From NCBI RefSeq assembly GCF_010614725.1, contig NZ_JAAEHL010000016.1, forward strand, positions 46,667 to 110,666: a DNA stretch of 64,000 bases, in the 5' to 3' direction. A program made the position numbers and the translations under genes. Position 1 is the stretch's first letter. Every line of letters starts with the position of its first letter. This document shows positions 35,480 to 43,377 of this stretch, one piece after another. The notes under the pieces are model-generated. The model made no database searches and was not told the origin of the DNA. It was given only the letters and a program-made list of their open reading frames with translations. The DNA comes from Flavobacterium ajazii. GTDB taxonomy: Bacteria > Bacteroidota > Bacteroidia > Flavobacteriales > Flavobacteriaceae.

Positions 35480-36112
35480 TTAAATCAAATTCATTTTTGC
35501 CGCTTTTTTAATAAGTTCAGCGGTATTTTTTACTTCTAACTTTTTTAAAATATTGGCACGATGTGTTTCTATGGTACGTGAACTTACAAATAGTTTAGCC
35601 GCAATTTCTTTAGTGGTTAACCCCTTAGCAATTAACCCTAAAACTTCGGTTTCTTTATTAGATAAAACATCTTCACTGATGCTTTGTGTTGACATAAAAT
35701 TGATCATTTTTTCAGAAATCTCAGCACTGAAGTATTTTTTTCCATTGCTCACCGTTCTTATGGCAAGAATTAATTCAGATTCATCTGTATTTTTTAATAA
35801 GTATCCGTAAGCCCCCATTTTAGCGCATTTTGCGATGTAATTACCATCATTGTGCATCGAAATTACAATAGGTTTTATATCAGAGGATAAGTTTTTTAAT
35901 TCTTTTAAAACCTGAAAACCATCCATATTGGGCATCGTAATATCCAGCAATACAATATCTGCTTCAAACCGGCTGTTTATAAGTTCCATAAACTCTAAAC
36001 CATCCCCAACCGTTTTAACTATTTTTATATCGTCATGTTTTCTCAGCAGCTCAGCAAGGCCATTTCGAAAAAGTTCATGATCATCCGCTATTATTAATTT
36101 GATTTCGTTCAT
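35480..36112 (-). CDS. NarL/LuxR-type response regulator
   Basis: 210 residues. The receiver has acidic DDHELF and the phospho-acceptor Asp in DIVLLDITMPNMDG near residue 55, and YLLKNTDESEL carries the conserved Lys. The C-terminal LuxR helix-turn-helix is LSNKETEVLGLIAKGLTTKEIAAKLFVSSRTIETHRANIL. It overlaps the end of the upstream kinase gene by 4 bases, so they are translationally coupled partners. Target genes are not evident here. Confidence 0.93.
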   Translation of the reverse strand: MNEIKLIIADDHELFRNGLAELLRKHDDIKIVKTVGDGLEFMELINSRFEADIVLLDITMPNMDGFQVLKELKNLSSDIKPIVISMHNDGNYIAKCAKMGAYGYLLKNTDESELILAIRTVSNGKKYFSAEISEKMINFMSTQSISEDVLSNKETEVLGLIAKGLTTKEIAAKLFVSSRTIETHRANILKKLEVKNTAELIKKAAKMNLI

Positions 36113-37761
36113 AATTCTATGGGTAATTCGATTTCAAAGGTGGTATTTCCGGGAGTTGCATTGATTGTAATGGTACCATTGCAAATTTCTACACGTTCTT
36201 TGATGTTAATAATTCCTAAACCTAATTTAACAGTGGTGATATCAAACCCAATTCCATCATCAAAATAAAAAAGAGAAACAAATTCATCAAATTCCGAAAG
36301 TGTAATCCGGATGTTTTTGGCATCAGCATGTTTTAATGAATTATTAATGAGTTCCTGCGTTATTCTAAAAAGATTAATCGCCTGATGGTTTGTAATATTA
36401 GAATTTTCCAGAGTTAAATCTTCATATTCAATAGTTACAGTTGTCGATTTTTTCAGCCTTTCAATAAAGTTGGTTAAGGTAACGCCAATTCCAAAATCAT
36501 CTATCGAAGCAGGCATTAAAGCATTTGACATCAATCTGATTTCAGAAATGGTTTCATCCACTATTTTTTTCATTTCTGCTTTCTTCTCTTCGTTTTTAAC
36601 CCTGTTTTCAATATAGTGTTTCAAAGATGTTAAATACGGCCCTACACCATCATGGAGTTCGCGCGAAAGTCTGCGCCTTTCATCTTCCATACCGTTTACG
36701 AGCATTCGTTTTGAAAGTATTCTGGTGTTTTCCTCCTTATTTCTAAACTCTATAAGCTTATCCCTCATTGCTAAAAGGCTTTTTCCCAGCAGGTCATTAG
36801 AACTTTTAGGTTTAAAATCAGTATGTAAATTCATTTTACCAATATCATCAGAGAATTTTACGGCACCCTGCAAAGAAGCTTTCAAATTTGCCAGAGCATC
36901 AAACATTTCCTTTATTTCTTTAGAATTTTTTATAAATTCATTGGTCTGGTTATAGTCTCCTTGAGCCATAATACGGAGACTTTTCTGCATGTTTTTAATT
37001 GGGTTGGTAATAATTCTGGTCAAAAAAAGAGACAGCATAACACCCAGTAAAAAAATACCAAGAGTTATACCTAAAAGTCGTTGCTTCAGTTCTTTTAAGG
37101 GAAGCGTAACCTCATCAACATCTATTTCAGACAGAATAACCATTTTTAAGTTTCCTACCGCAATGAGACTATACACACTATATACCTCAATCCCTCTGTA
37201 ATCCTCAAAAACACCTCTTCCATTTATTCCTTTAAAAGCATTAATTACCCCTTTTGTTTTAACAGATATAGTATAAGGAGTTTTATTGGGATAAAAACGG
37301 GACTGAGAACGCATTCGGAAATCGTTACCCACAAGATAGGACTCGCCACTGTCCCCCATTCCGGTACGTTCAAGGAGTATTTGTTTAATCTTGTTGTAAT
37401 CAAAAACTTTAATCATTCTACCTCTTTCTGAATTGGAGATAAAACCTATGGTTGTTTTTTTAGTAGTATGATATGCTGTAAAATCGTAAATTCCGTTCCT
37501 GTTTAGAATACTATCGGGAATTTTTAATACGGAAGTATCAATGTTTTCGCTGTACAATTCGGAAGCTTCAAACCGCTCCCATTCTGATTTTAATAAATGT
37601 TCAATCTGGTTTTGCTTGAGCGTTTTAATAGAATTTAACTGCAGTAAAATACGATCGTTTAAAACGTTTGAAAACTGCTTGTATGAAGAAAAAGACAGCA
37701 AAGCAATTACCAACGCAATTAAACTGTTAATTATAATGAGTATTAATGTTTTGATGTTCAT
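36109..37761 (-). CDS. HisKA_3-type membrane sensor histidine kinase
   Basis: 550 residues. One membrane helix lies at about residues 5-25 and a second near 228-250 (LLGITLGIFLLGVMLSLFLTRI). Between them is an extracytoplasmic sensor region of about 200 residues that looks Cache-like (FTAYHTTKKTTIGFISNSERG, RTGMGDSGESYLVGND). HAMP (ITNPIKNMQKSLRIMAQGDY), a HisKA_3 helix with the phospho-His in RRLSRELHDGVGPYLTSLK, and an ATPase domain with DDGIGFD and GLGIINIKERVE follow. The partner is the overlapping response regulator. Confidence 0.92.
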   Translation of the reverse strand: MNIKTLILIIINSLIALVIALLSFSSYKQFSNVLNDRILLQLNSIKTLKQNQIEHLLKSEWERFEASELYSENIDTSVLKIPDSILNRNGIYDFTAYHTTKKTTIGFISNSERGRMIKVFDYNKIKQILLERTGMGDSGESYLVGNDFRMRSQSRFYPNKTPYTISVKTKGVINAFKGINGRGVFEDYRGIEVYSVYSLIAVGNLKMVILSEIDVDEVTLPLKELKQRLLGITLGIFLLGVMLSLFLTRIITNPIKNMQKSLRIMAQGDYNQTNEFIKNSKEIKEMFDALANLKASLQGAVKFSDDIGKMNLHTDFKPKSSNDLLGKSLLAMRDKLIEFRNKEENTRILSKRMLVNGMEDERRRLSRELHDGVGPYLTSLKHYIENRVKNEEKKAEMKKIVDETISEIRLMSNALMPASIDDFGIGVTLTNFIERLKKSTTVTIEYEDLTLENSNITNHQAINLFRITQELINNSLKHADAKNIRITLSEFDEFVSLFYFDDGIGFDITTVKLGLGIINIKERVEICNGTITINATPGNTTFEIELPIEL

Positions 37762-37862
37762 TAAAAAATTCTATTGTCGGTTTCGTATCTGTAAATATAC
37801 TTCGTTTAGTGTTTTAAAAGAAACTTTGAAGCAATAGTTCTGCTAAATCTCTAAATACTAAT

Positions 37863-37894
37863 TTTGATTTATCTACTTTACAGTTGTACTTTTG
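37863..37894 (+). promoter_or_regulatory. Promoter of the RNA methyltransferase gene
   Basis: TTTG at 37863-37866 and TACTTTTG (TAnnTTTG) at 37887-37894, spacing 20 bases. The start of transcription would fall only a few bases before ATG 37900, so the message may be leaderless. Confidence 0.65.
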
Positions 37895-37899
37895 CCTTT

Positions 37900-38358
37900 A
37901 TGAATGACAATTTTGTAAATGAATATTTTGGTATAGGCATCTATAATGGTAAAACACCTGAAAATTTAGGCGTTTTGTGGCGATCGGCTCAAAACTTAGG
38001 CGCTACTTATATCTTTACCATAGGCAACCGATATGCCAAACAAGCCTGTGACACTCATAATGCAGTGAAGGCAATTCCGTATTTTCACTATGATACTTTT
38101 GAAGCTTTTTTCGAAAATTTGCCTAAAGGAGCGCGATTGGTTGGCGTTGAATTAAATGAAAAGGCCTCCGATTTAGAAACCTTTGAACATCCAAGACGCT
38201 GTGTTTATTTGTTAGGAGCAGAAGATCATGGCCTGCCTAAAAAAGCAATGGAAAAATGCCACCATTTGGTTAAATTCAAATCTGAAAAAAGCTTAAATGT
38301 CGCTGTGGCAGGAACTATTGTCATGTACGACAGGAATCTGGCTAAGCCGAGATCTTAA
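37900..38358 (+). CDS. TrmH/SpoU-family RNA 2'-O-methyltransferase
   Basis: 152 residues from ATG 37900; longer TTG starts would overlap the promoter. SPOUT motifs are visible: motif 1 NLGVLWRSAQNLGA, motif 2 VYLLGAEDHGLPKKAM and motif 3 KSLNVAVAGTIVMYDR. It transfers a methyl group from S-adenosylmethionine to a ribose of tRNA or rRNA; the exact target is not determined. No N-terminal RNA-binding extension is present, so it is a minimal SPOUT dimer. Confidence 0.92.
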   Translation: MNDNFVNEYFGIGIYNGKTPENLGVLWRSAQNLGATYIFTIGNRYAKQACDTHNAVKAIPYFHYDTFEAFFENLPKGARLVGVELNEKASDLETFEHPRRCVYLLGAEDHGLPKKAMEKCHHLVKFKSEKSLNVAVAGTIVMYDRNLAKPRS

Positions 38359-38468
38359 GACCTTAGTTTTTTTACAACTATTTAAACACATACCTTATCA
38401 AGATATTTTCGTTAAAAGTCAGGAGACTTTTGAGACTTTTACGGATTGCAACATGATTTTAAAATTAC

Positions 38469-38552
38469 GCAAAGTCTGAAAAAAGACTTTGCATAGTGGG
38501 GATAAGTATAAAACTCTAGTTTCAAAAGCCCACACGAAAGGATTCGTGCGGG
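38469..38552. other. Two successive hairpins in the gap after the RNA methyltransferase
   Basis: GCAAAGTC/GACTTTGC (38469-38492) and CCCACACGAA/TTCGTGCGGG (38529-38552, one mismatch) occur in the 296-base gap before the PLD-like gene. Neither has a strong U-tract. They may be 3'-end structures or remnants of a repeat. Confidence 0.45.
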
Positions 38553-38654
38553 AGCGGGTGTAAATTATTCCACAGATATTAAATTAAGATTAAAAATATC
38601 TCGATAAGATTAATTTACCTCCATTGAGAGGAACCTGAGGAATTTAAATTTATT

Positions 38655-39512
38655 TTATCGAAGGTCGTTCCCTCCCGTTTCATCTAAAATTTTACTGGTC
38701 ATTAAAACATAATCGTGGATTAGATTTTGAATATCAATAACAGCTTGAGGTATAAAAATAAAAGAATTAGGGTGATTTTTATTCATAACTAACTCTTTGT
38801 TGTATTTATAATGATTACCATTTAAGTCAATATTTTCGAGAATTTTTATAATAGAACTATGATCTTTAATTTGATAATTAAAGCGAATTTCAAATCCTTC
38901 TCTAATCATAAGATCTCCAAAACTGAATATATTACTGCAATAAATATATTGTGATTCACTACTCAATCTGCCTATCTTATATTCTTTTTGGAAGGCTTCA
39001 AAAATTTGTTTTATTTCAAAATTTTTAAACGTTTTACATTCCGTTTCCTGAACTGTTTCTTTTTTTACTGTTCTGATTGTTTTCTCTGTAATATTGAGTT
39101 TGGCTGGTTTTGTTGCGACTAAATACTGATTAATCAGGTTTAATAATTGACTACGCTCTTCTTCTGTTTCAGTACAATAGCCAAAATCAATTGAATTTGA
39201 ATCCGAATATTGAACTAAATTTTGAGAGGATGCAATGGCATAACTCTCATTCAGGTAAATTTTGGCATGCAAATCTTTTACTAGTACCAAATTAACATTG
39301 AATGATATTATACTATCTAAATTTTGATTAGCATTTTCTCTGGCATAAATGGTTATTATTATTCCTCGATCTACCGCTCTTTGTAAACACCTTTTGAACT
39401 TATCCCAACCATCAATACTAATATAAGGCGATACCAAAACCAAGTTGGTTTTAGCATTGTCTATCAATGTCATAATTCTCGTAGCAATTTCCATTGGAGG
39501 AATAAAAATCAT
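38655..39512 (-). CDS. PLD-like (single HKD) protein
   Basis: 285 residues. The N-terminal phospholipase D/nuclease-like fold has NLVLVSPYISIDGWDKFKR and the HKD-type motif LHAKIYLNESYAIASSQNLV near residue 80. Only one HKD half is present, so two chains would form the active site. A charged, AT-rich C-terminal domain of about 150 residues (FKNFEIKQIFEAFQKEYKIG onward) is unfamiliar. The family includes nucleases and defence effectors as well as lipases; I cannot choose. No signal peptide, so the protein is cytoplasmic. Confidence 0.7.
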   Translation of the reverse strand: MIFIPPMEIATRIMTLIDNAKTNLVLVSPYISIDGWDKFKRCLQRAVDRGIIITIYARENANQNLDSIISFNVNLVLVKDLHAKIYLNESYAIASSQNLVQYSDSNSIDFGYCTETEEERSQLLNLINQYLVATKPAKLNITEKTIRTVKKETVQETECKTFKNFEIKQIFEAFQKEYKIGRLSSESQYIYCSNIFSFGDLMIREGFEIRFNYQIKDHSSIIKILENIDLNGNHYKYNKELVMNKNHPNSFIFIPQAVIDIQNLIHDYVLMTSKILDETGGNDLR

Positions 39513-39934
39513 AAAACTGGGTTTTATTATATACTGTTCTGTTTAGTAAATCAAAGTTACTTATTTATTCTCCATAAATAGCTCTTGCTCAGCTACCTTA
39601 TCAAATTCTTCCTAAATACTACTAACCGTAACCTAATTTTACTCAATCGGGTGCTCGTTTTCAACGAGTATCTGTTACTTGTGAAAACTAGTTAAAAGCG
39701 TTTGCAACTCTGCTTTTTAGATGAACCATCTACATTAACTTTTTAAAGAAACTTTTGTTTTAATAACCGCGTTACAAACGCTACAATTTATCTTTTAATT
39801 TATGTAGGTACTCGTTGCAAACGAGCACCAGAGAGACTGATTATTTTCTGTTAAGATAAAACTTTCTAGGTGATTTAATCATTTCAATTTTGTAAAAACC
39901 AGCAATTGAGCCAAACGGCAGTTAGCAGAAGTTT
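39513..39934. other. Intergenic region with a REPIN-like element
   Basis: 422 bases without a credible ORF. The recognisable content is the inverted-repeat element at 39650-39829, described separately; the rest is AT-rich and unassigned. Confidence 0.6.
39650..39829. repeat. REPIN/MITE-like element with nested inverted repeats
   Basis: The outer ends are GGTGCTCGTTTTCAACGAGT (39650) and the inverted TACTCGTTGCAAACGAGCAC (39809), 20 of 21 matching. Each end is itself a hairpin (CTCGTTT/AACGAG). The inner pair is AGCGTTTGCAAC (39697) and the inverted GTTACAAACGCT (39771), 11 of 12 matching. About 180 bases with no ORF, as expected for an element moved by a transposase in trans. Confidence 0.65.
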
Positions 39935-41272
39935 TTATTTTGTTATTTGTATAAATTCTGGGTTTGTCCAAATGTTTTGAAGCTCAGGAAAGTTCTTTGC
40001 GTCTTCTTTTAGTTCAGGCTCTAAATTGAAAGTAGTTTTTAAAAAAATTAGACTTTCTTCTGTTTTACCCTGTAAATTTTTCATTATCGCTATTTGGTAA
40101 AAGTTCCAGGAAAATTCTTGAATTTTGTTCAATTCGGCATATAGTTTTATTGCATCATCAAATTTTCCAATTCTTTTTAAGTATAATCCTTTAACATATT
40201 TTAGTTGGTATTTTGCTTCTTCATTAACTTCGTTTTCAAACACATTAAATTGTTCTAAAGCCCTTTCTTCAGATAAATGTCCAAAAATATTTAACATTAA
40301 TTTAAGTGTATCCTTATCTCTAAAATTAATTTTAAACAATTTTATTAAATTTTGAAGAGCATTATCAACTTGATTTTGTCTTAATAAATGTTGAATAATA
40401 TAAAATATAGCATTTGGATTTTCAGAATCCCTCTCCAAAATTTCATTAATATTTTCAATAAATTCATCTTCGCTAATCTTTCCTTCAATTAATAAATCAA
40501 ATAAAGTTCCTACTTTATTATCTAATATCTCTGAATGATTTGGTTCTATTTCAAGGGCTTTATTAATGAAAAATAATGCTTTTTGGTTATCATTTTTTAA
40601 TGAAAATAGTTTTCCTTTATTTGCATAAGCTAATGCTGCATTTTCATCTAATTCAATAGCTTTATCAAATAATTCTAATGCATTTTCTAAATCTCCTCTT
40701 TCCATTTGATAAGCACCATATCCTATATATTTATCAATTTCCTCTTTACCTACATTCTCTTTTTTGTGTTCTGGATTTGGTTGAATCTTAATTTCAGAAA
40801 TTAAACCAGAATCCAAATCTTTTTGAAAATCATTTACCATTTCTGAATTTTTTCTTTGAAGTTTTTCAACGACTTCATCTGCTTGTTCATTACTTAAGCC
40901 ATCTTTAAACAATTCGTGTTTAACAATTTCGTAGCGATGATTATTTTGGAAATACAATTTTTGAGCATAGTCTAAGATTTCTTTTTGATAATCTTCACTA
41001 TTGAATTTGATTTCCTCAATTCCTAAATTTTGGGAATGAGAAATATTTAAATCTTTATTCAAAAATGTTTTTGTTTTTTCAAGAACGGAATTTATTTGTT
41101 CTGTGTTCAATCCAACTTTTTTTAGTTCATAAATTGCAATATTAGGATTTAAGTCATTTTCTTCTAGTTTCCATAATGCTAATGCACAAATTTCATTTTG
41201 AAATTGTGTTGAATTAAATTTAGAATCTTCTATTCCATTTCGTTTTTTCTTAAAAAAGTCAAATATTCCCAT
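39935..41272 (-). CDS. TPR-repeat protein with paired N-terminal helical repeats
   Basis: 445 residues, no signal peptide. It starts MGIFDFFKKKRN. Two related helical segments near residues 25-70 and 90-140 (NPNIAIYELKKVGLNTEQINSVLEK and HRYEIVKHELFKDGLSNEQADEVVEK) are internal repeats. TPR units follow: IGYGAYQMERGDLENALELFDKAIEL, ALAYANKGKLFSLKNDNQKALFF and more to the C-terminus. It is probably a protein-interaction scaffold. AT-rich relative to its neighbours, perhaps recently acquired. Confidence 0.75.
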   Translation of the reverse strand: MGIFDFFKKKRNGIEDSKFNSTQFQNEICALALWKLEENDLNPNIAIYELKKVGLNTEQINSVLEKTKTFLNKDLNISHSQNLGIEEIKFNSEDYQKEILDYAQKLYFQNNHRYEIVKHELFKDGLSNEQADEVVEKLQRKNSEMVNDFQKDLDSGLISEIKIQPNPEHKKENVGKEEIDKYIGYGAYQMERGDLENALELFDKAIELDENAALAYANKGKLFSLKNDNQKALFFINKALEIEPNHSEILDNKVGTLFDLLIEGKISEDEFIENINEILERDSENPNAIFYIIQHLLRQNQVDNALQNLIKLFKINFRDKDTLKLMLNIFGHLSEERALEQFNVFENEVNEEAKYQLKYVKGLYLKRIGKFDDAIKLYAELNKIQEFSWNFYQIAIMKNLQGKTEESLIFLKTTFNLEPELKEDAKNFPELQNIWTNPEFIQITK

Positions 41273-41430
41273 ATAGTTGGTTTAAAATTTCTGCTAACTT
41301 CGTATGTATGTCTGACAAACATCAGTGTTAGTAAGTTTCAAATATATTTATTTTTTCTTACAATGATCAAAAGGATTGTTTATTTGTTGAATGTGAAATT
41401 CTGCACTATTGCTCTTATGAAAACCTATTC

Positions 41431-41531
41431 CCTAGCCCAGATGGAAGCGGCATCTCCCGCTTTAGAAAAACAAGGCTTTTTTGCCGTAGTTTTTGTTAGC
41501 GGGAATATAGCGGACAGCTGGAAACAGCTCC
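41431..41531 (+). ncRNA. Structured Flavobacterium-type intergenic element with GNRA hairpin
   Basis: The sequence begins CCTAGCCCAGATGGAAGCGG and ends GCGGACAGCTGGAAACAGCT. It can fold with CCCGCT (41456) pairing with AGCGGG (41498), an inner GGC/GCC stem, and AGCTG-GAAA-CAGCT (41516-41529), a GNRA tetraloop. I recall near-identical text between genes across Flavobacteria. An ORF through it (41363-41581) looks accidental. Function is unknown. Confidence 0.5.
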
Positions 41532-41540
41532 TTATTAAAA

Positions 41541-41575
41541 AACAAAAGCCTGTCTCTTTCGAAACAGGCGTTTTG
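41541..41575 (-). terminator. Terminator of the second sus operon
   Basis: GCCTGT and ACAGGC pair around a loop containing TTTCGAAA. On the minus strand the stem is followed by TTTTGTTTTTT, 34 to 60 bases past the susD stop. Confidence 0.7.
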
Positions 41576-41607
41576 TCATAAAAAAAATAAACTAACACAA
41601 CTTAATA

Positions 41608-43377
41608 TTACTTATATCCTTCGTTTTGGTCCAGATCTTTTGCATCTATAACGGTTTGAGGAATCGGGAAAAATCTTCTGAAAGGTTCTGTAGCCGGTTT
41701 TGCAGTTCCTGCTAAATCAAATTTTCCGAAACGGAGACTCTGAGGTCTTCTCTGCAGTTCCCAGTACAATTCGAAACCTAATTCTTTATACAATTGTAAC
41801 GCGTCTAAAGAGGTAAGCACTTTTCCGGGAGCATTTGCAAATAAGGATTCTCTGTGTCTGCTGGTACGCAATGTATTTAAATCGCTCATTGCTAAACCTG
41901 TATTTCCTTTTCTGAAATAAGCTTCGGCTCTCATAGCGTACATTCCTCCTAAACGGAACAACGAAATATCTACATTACTGTTTCCGTTTCCTCCTTCGGG
42001 ATCAAATTCATATTTAAAAATACGGGCTCCCTGATTGATTTCGTTTTGGGCAAAAACAGATTCCAGTGGTTTTGCAAACGTTAATGTAGGTGTAAAATCC
42101 ATTCTAGTAGTGGTGCTTTTTTCCATGTACAAAGGAGAAACTTTGATACGGTTTCCAACCATTTCAAGAGATGCTGATGTCAATAATTTAGGTCCATATT
42201 GAAGACCAACCTGAATCCCTCTGTTGAAATGAAACCAAGGCTGAGTGCTGTTAGGTACCAAATCTGTTGCAGGAACGCTTACGTCTGTACCATCATTCAT
42301 AAACCATGTACCATCCGCATATTGGTAATGCTGATGAAATCTTGGATCATCATGATTCCCATCCCAGGTTGCATAGAATTCCGGAGTTGTACAAGCAGCG
42401 TTTGTTCCTCTGTTTAGAGCAGAAGCTCTTTGGTTACGCTCTACACATACATACGCAAAACTGTTTGACCCGTTGCGGATGTAATCGATTTTTTGTGAAA
42501 TAGCAAAAATCAGCTCTTTACCGTTATCATTGTCCCTTGCAAAATTTTTGAAATAATCACTTTCTAAAGAGTATTTCCCTGAATCAATTAGCAATGAAGT
42601 ATAATAAATAACACGATCCATATCGGTTCCTGTTCCTGATACAGCTGCTTCATTAAAATTGAAGTTTGAAGTGGCATTGTAGCGGTCTTTAAAAACAGCA
42701 CGGTTTAAATACATAGTACTCAAAAATGCGTAAGCAGCCTGTTTTGTAAATCTCCCGTGATGCGTGCTTTTTGTGCCGATATCAGCCAAATCAGGGATTA
42801 AAGCTTCAACTTGAGTAATTAATACATCTATTTGGGTGTCTGCTTTAAAAACCTGTAAAGGTGCATTCAGAATCATCGGATCTTTGTATGGAGCCTGTCC
42901 GTACAAGTCTAAAGTATGGTAGGTATAAAATGCTAAAAGTGCTTTGGCTTCAGCCAGAAACATTGCTTTGTCTGCAATTGTACTTTCTTCAATAACCTTA
43001 ATTGCAGTCAGGGAACGTGTAATTCCGTTGGTCAGCAAATTCCAGTTGTCCACCACAATAGCGTTATTAGAAGTCCATGTAAATTCGTGCATATCTCTCC
43101 ATTTTCCACCATCTCCCCAGTCACTTCCTCGAGTTGGTAAAATAGCTTCGTCTGTTGTGTATTCCTGTAATGAAAAAACACCTCCGTGATCTACAAATGT
43201 TCTGTCTCCTAATCGGTCATAAGCCGCTGCCAGCGCACCGGCCGGGTCTGAAGCTTCACTACCTAATACTTCGTCCAGTACAACCTCATCCAGATCTGTA
43301 CAGCTGTTAAAGAGAAAAATAAAAGAGAATATTGTGATAATTTTTAAACTAAATATCGTTTTTGTCTTCATAATCAT
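41608..43377 (-). CDS. SusD/RagB-family outer-membrane lipoprotein
   Basis: 589 residues. The lipoprotein signal is IFSFIFLFNSCTDLDEV (Cys near residue 26). Typical SusD features are TSNNAIVVDNWNLLTNGITRSLTAIKVIEEST, FLAEAKALLAFYTYHTLDLYGQ and a C-terminal MRAEAYFRKGNTGLAMSDLNTLR followed by RRFFPIPQTVIDANDL-like text. It overlaps the susC stop by one base (TAATG), so the two are coupled. It binds the substrate at the cell surface for the SusC barrel. Confidence 0.95.
   Translation of the reverse strand: MIMKTKTIFSLKIITIFSFIFLFNSCTDLDEVVLDEVLGSEASDPAGALAAAYDRLGDRTFVDHGGVFSLQEYTTDEAILPTRGSDWGDGGKWRDMHEFTWTSNNAIVVDNWNLLTNGITRSLTAIKVIEESTIADKAMFLAEAKALLAFYTYHTLDLYGQAPYKDPMILNAPLQVFKADTQIDVLITQVEALIPDLADIGTKSTHHGRFTKQAAYAFLSTMYLNRAVFKDRYNATSNFNFNEAAVSGTGTDMDRVIYYTSLLIDSGKYSLESDYFKNFARDNDNGKELIFAISQKIDYIRNGSNSFAYVCVERNQRASALNRGTNAACTTPEFYATWDGNHDDPRFHQHYQYADGTWFMNDGTDVSVPATDLVPNSTQPWFHFNRGIQVGLQYGPKLLTSASLEMVGNRIKVSPLYMEKSTTTRMDFTPTLTFAKPLESVFAQNEINQGARIFKYEFDPEGGNGNSNVDISLFRLGGMYAMRAEAYFRKGNTGLAMSDLNTLRTSRHRESLFANAPGKVLTSLDALQLYKELGFELYWELQRRPQSLRFGKFDLAGTAKPATEPFRRFFPIPQTVIDAKDLDQNEGYK

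Noticed and set aside
39650..39829. CRISPR array
   Set aside because: The repeats are inverted, only two pairs exist, and there are no regular spacers or cas genes.
41363..41581. 72-residue ORF
   Set aside because: It runs straight through the structured repeat and the following terminator; the reading frame is a by-product of the repeat.
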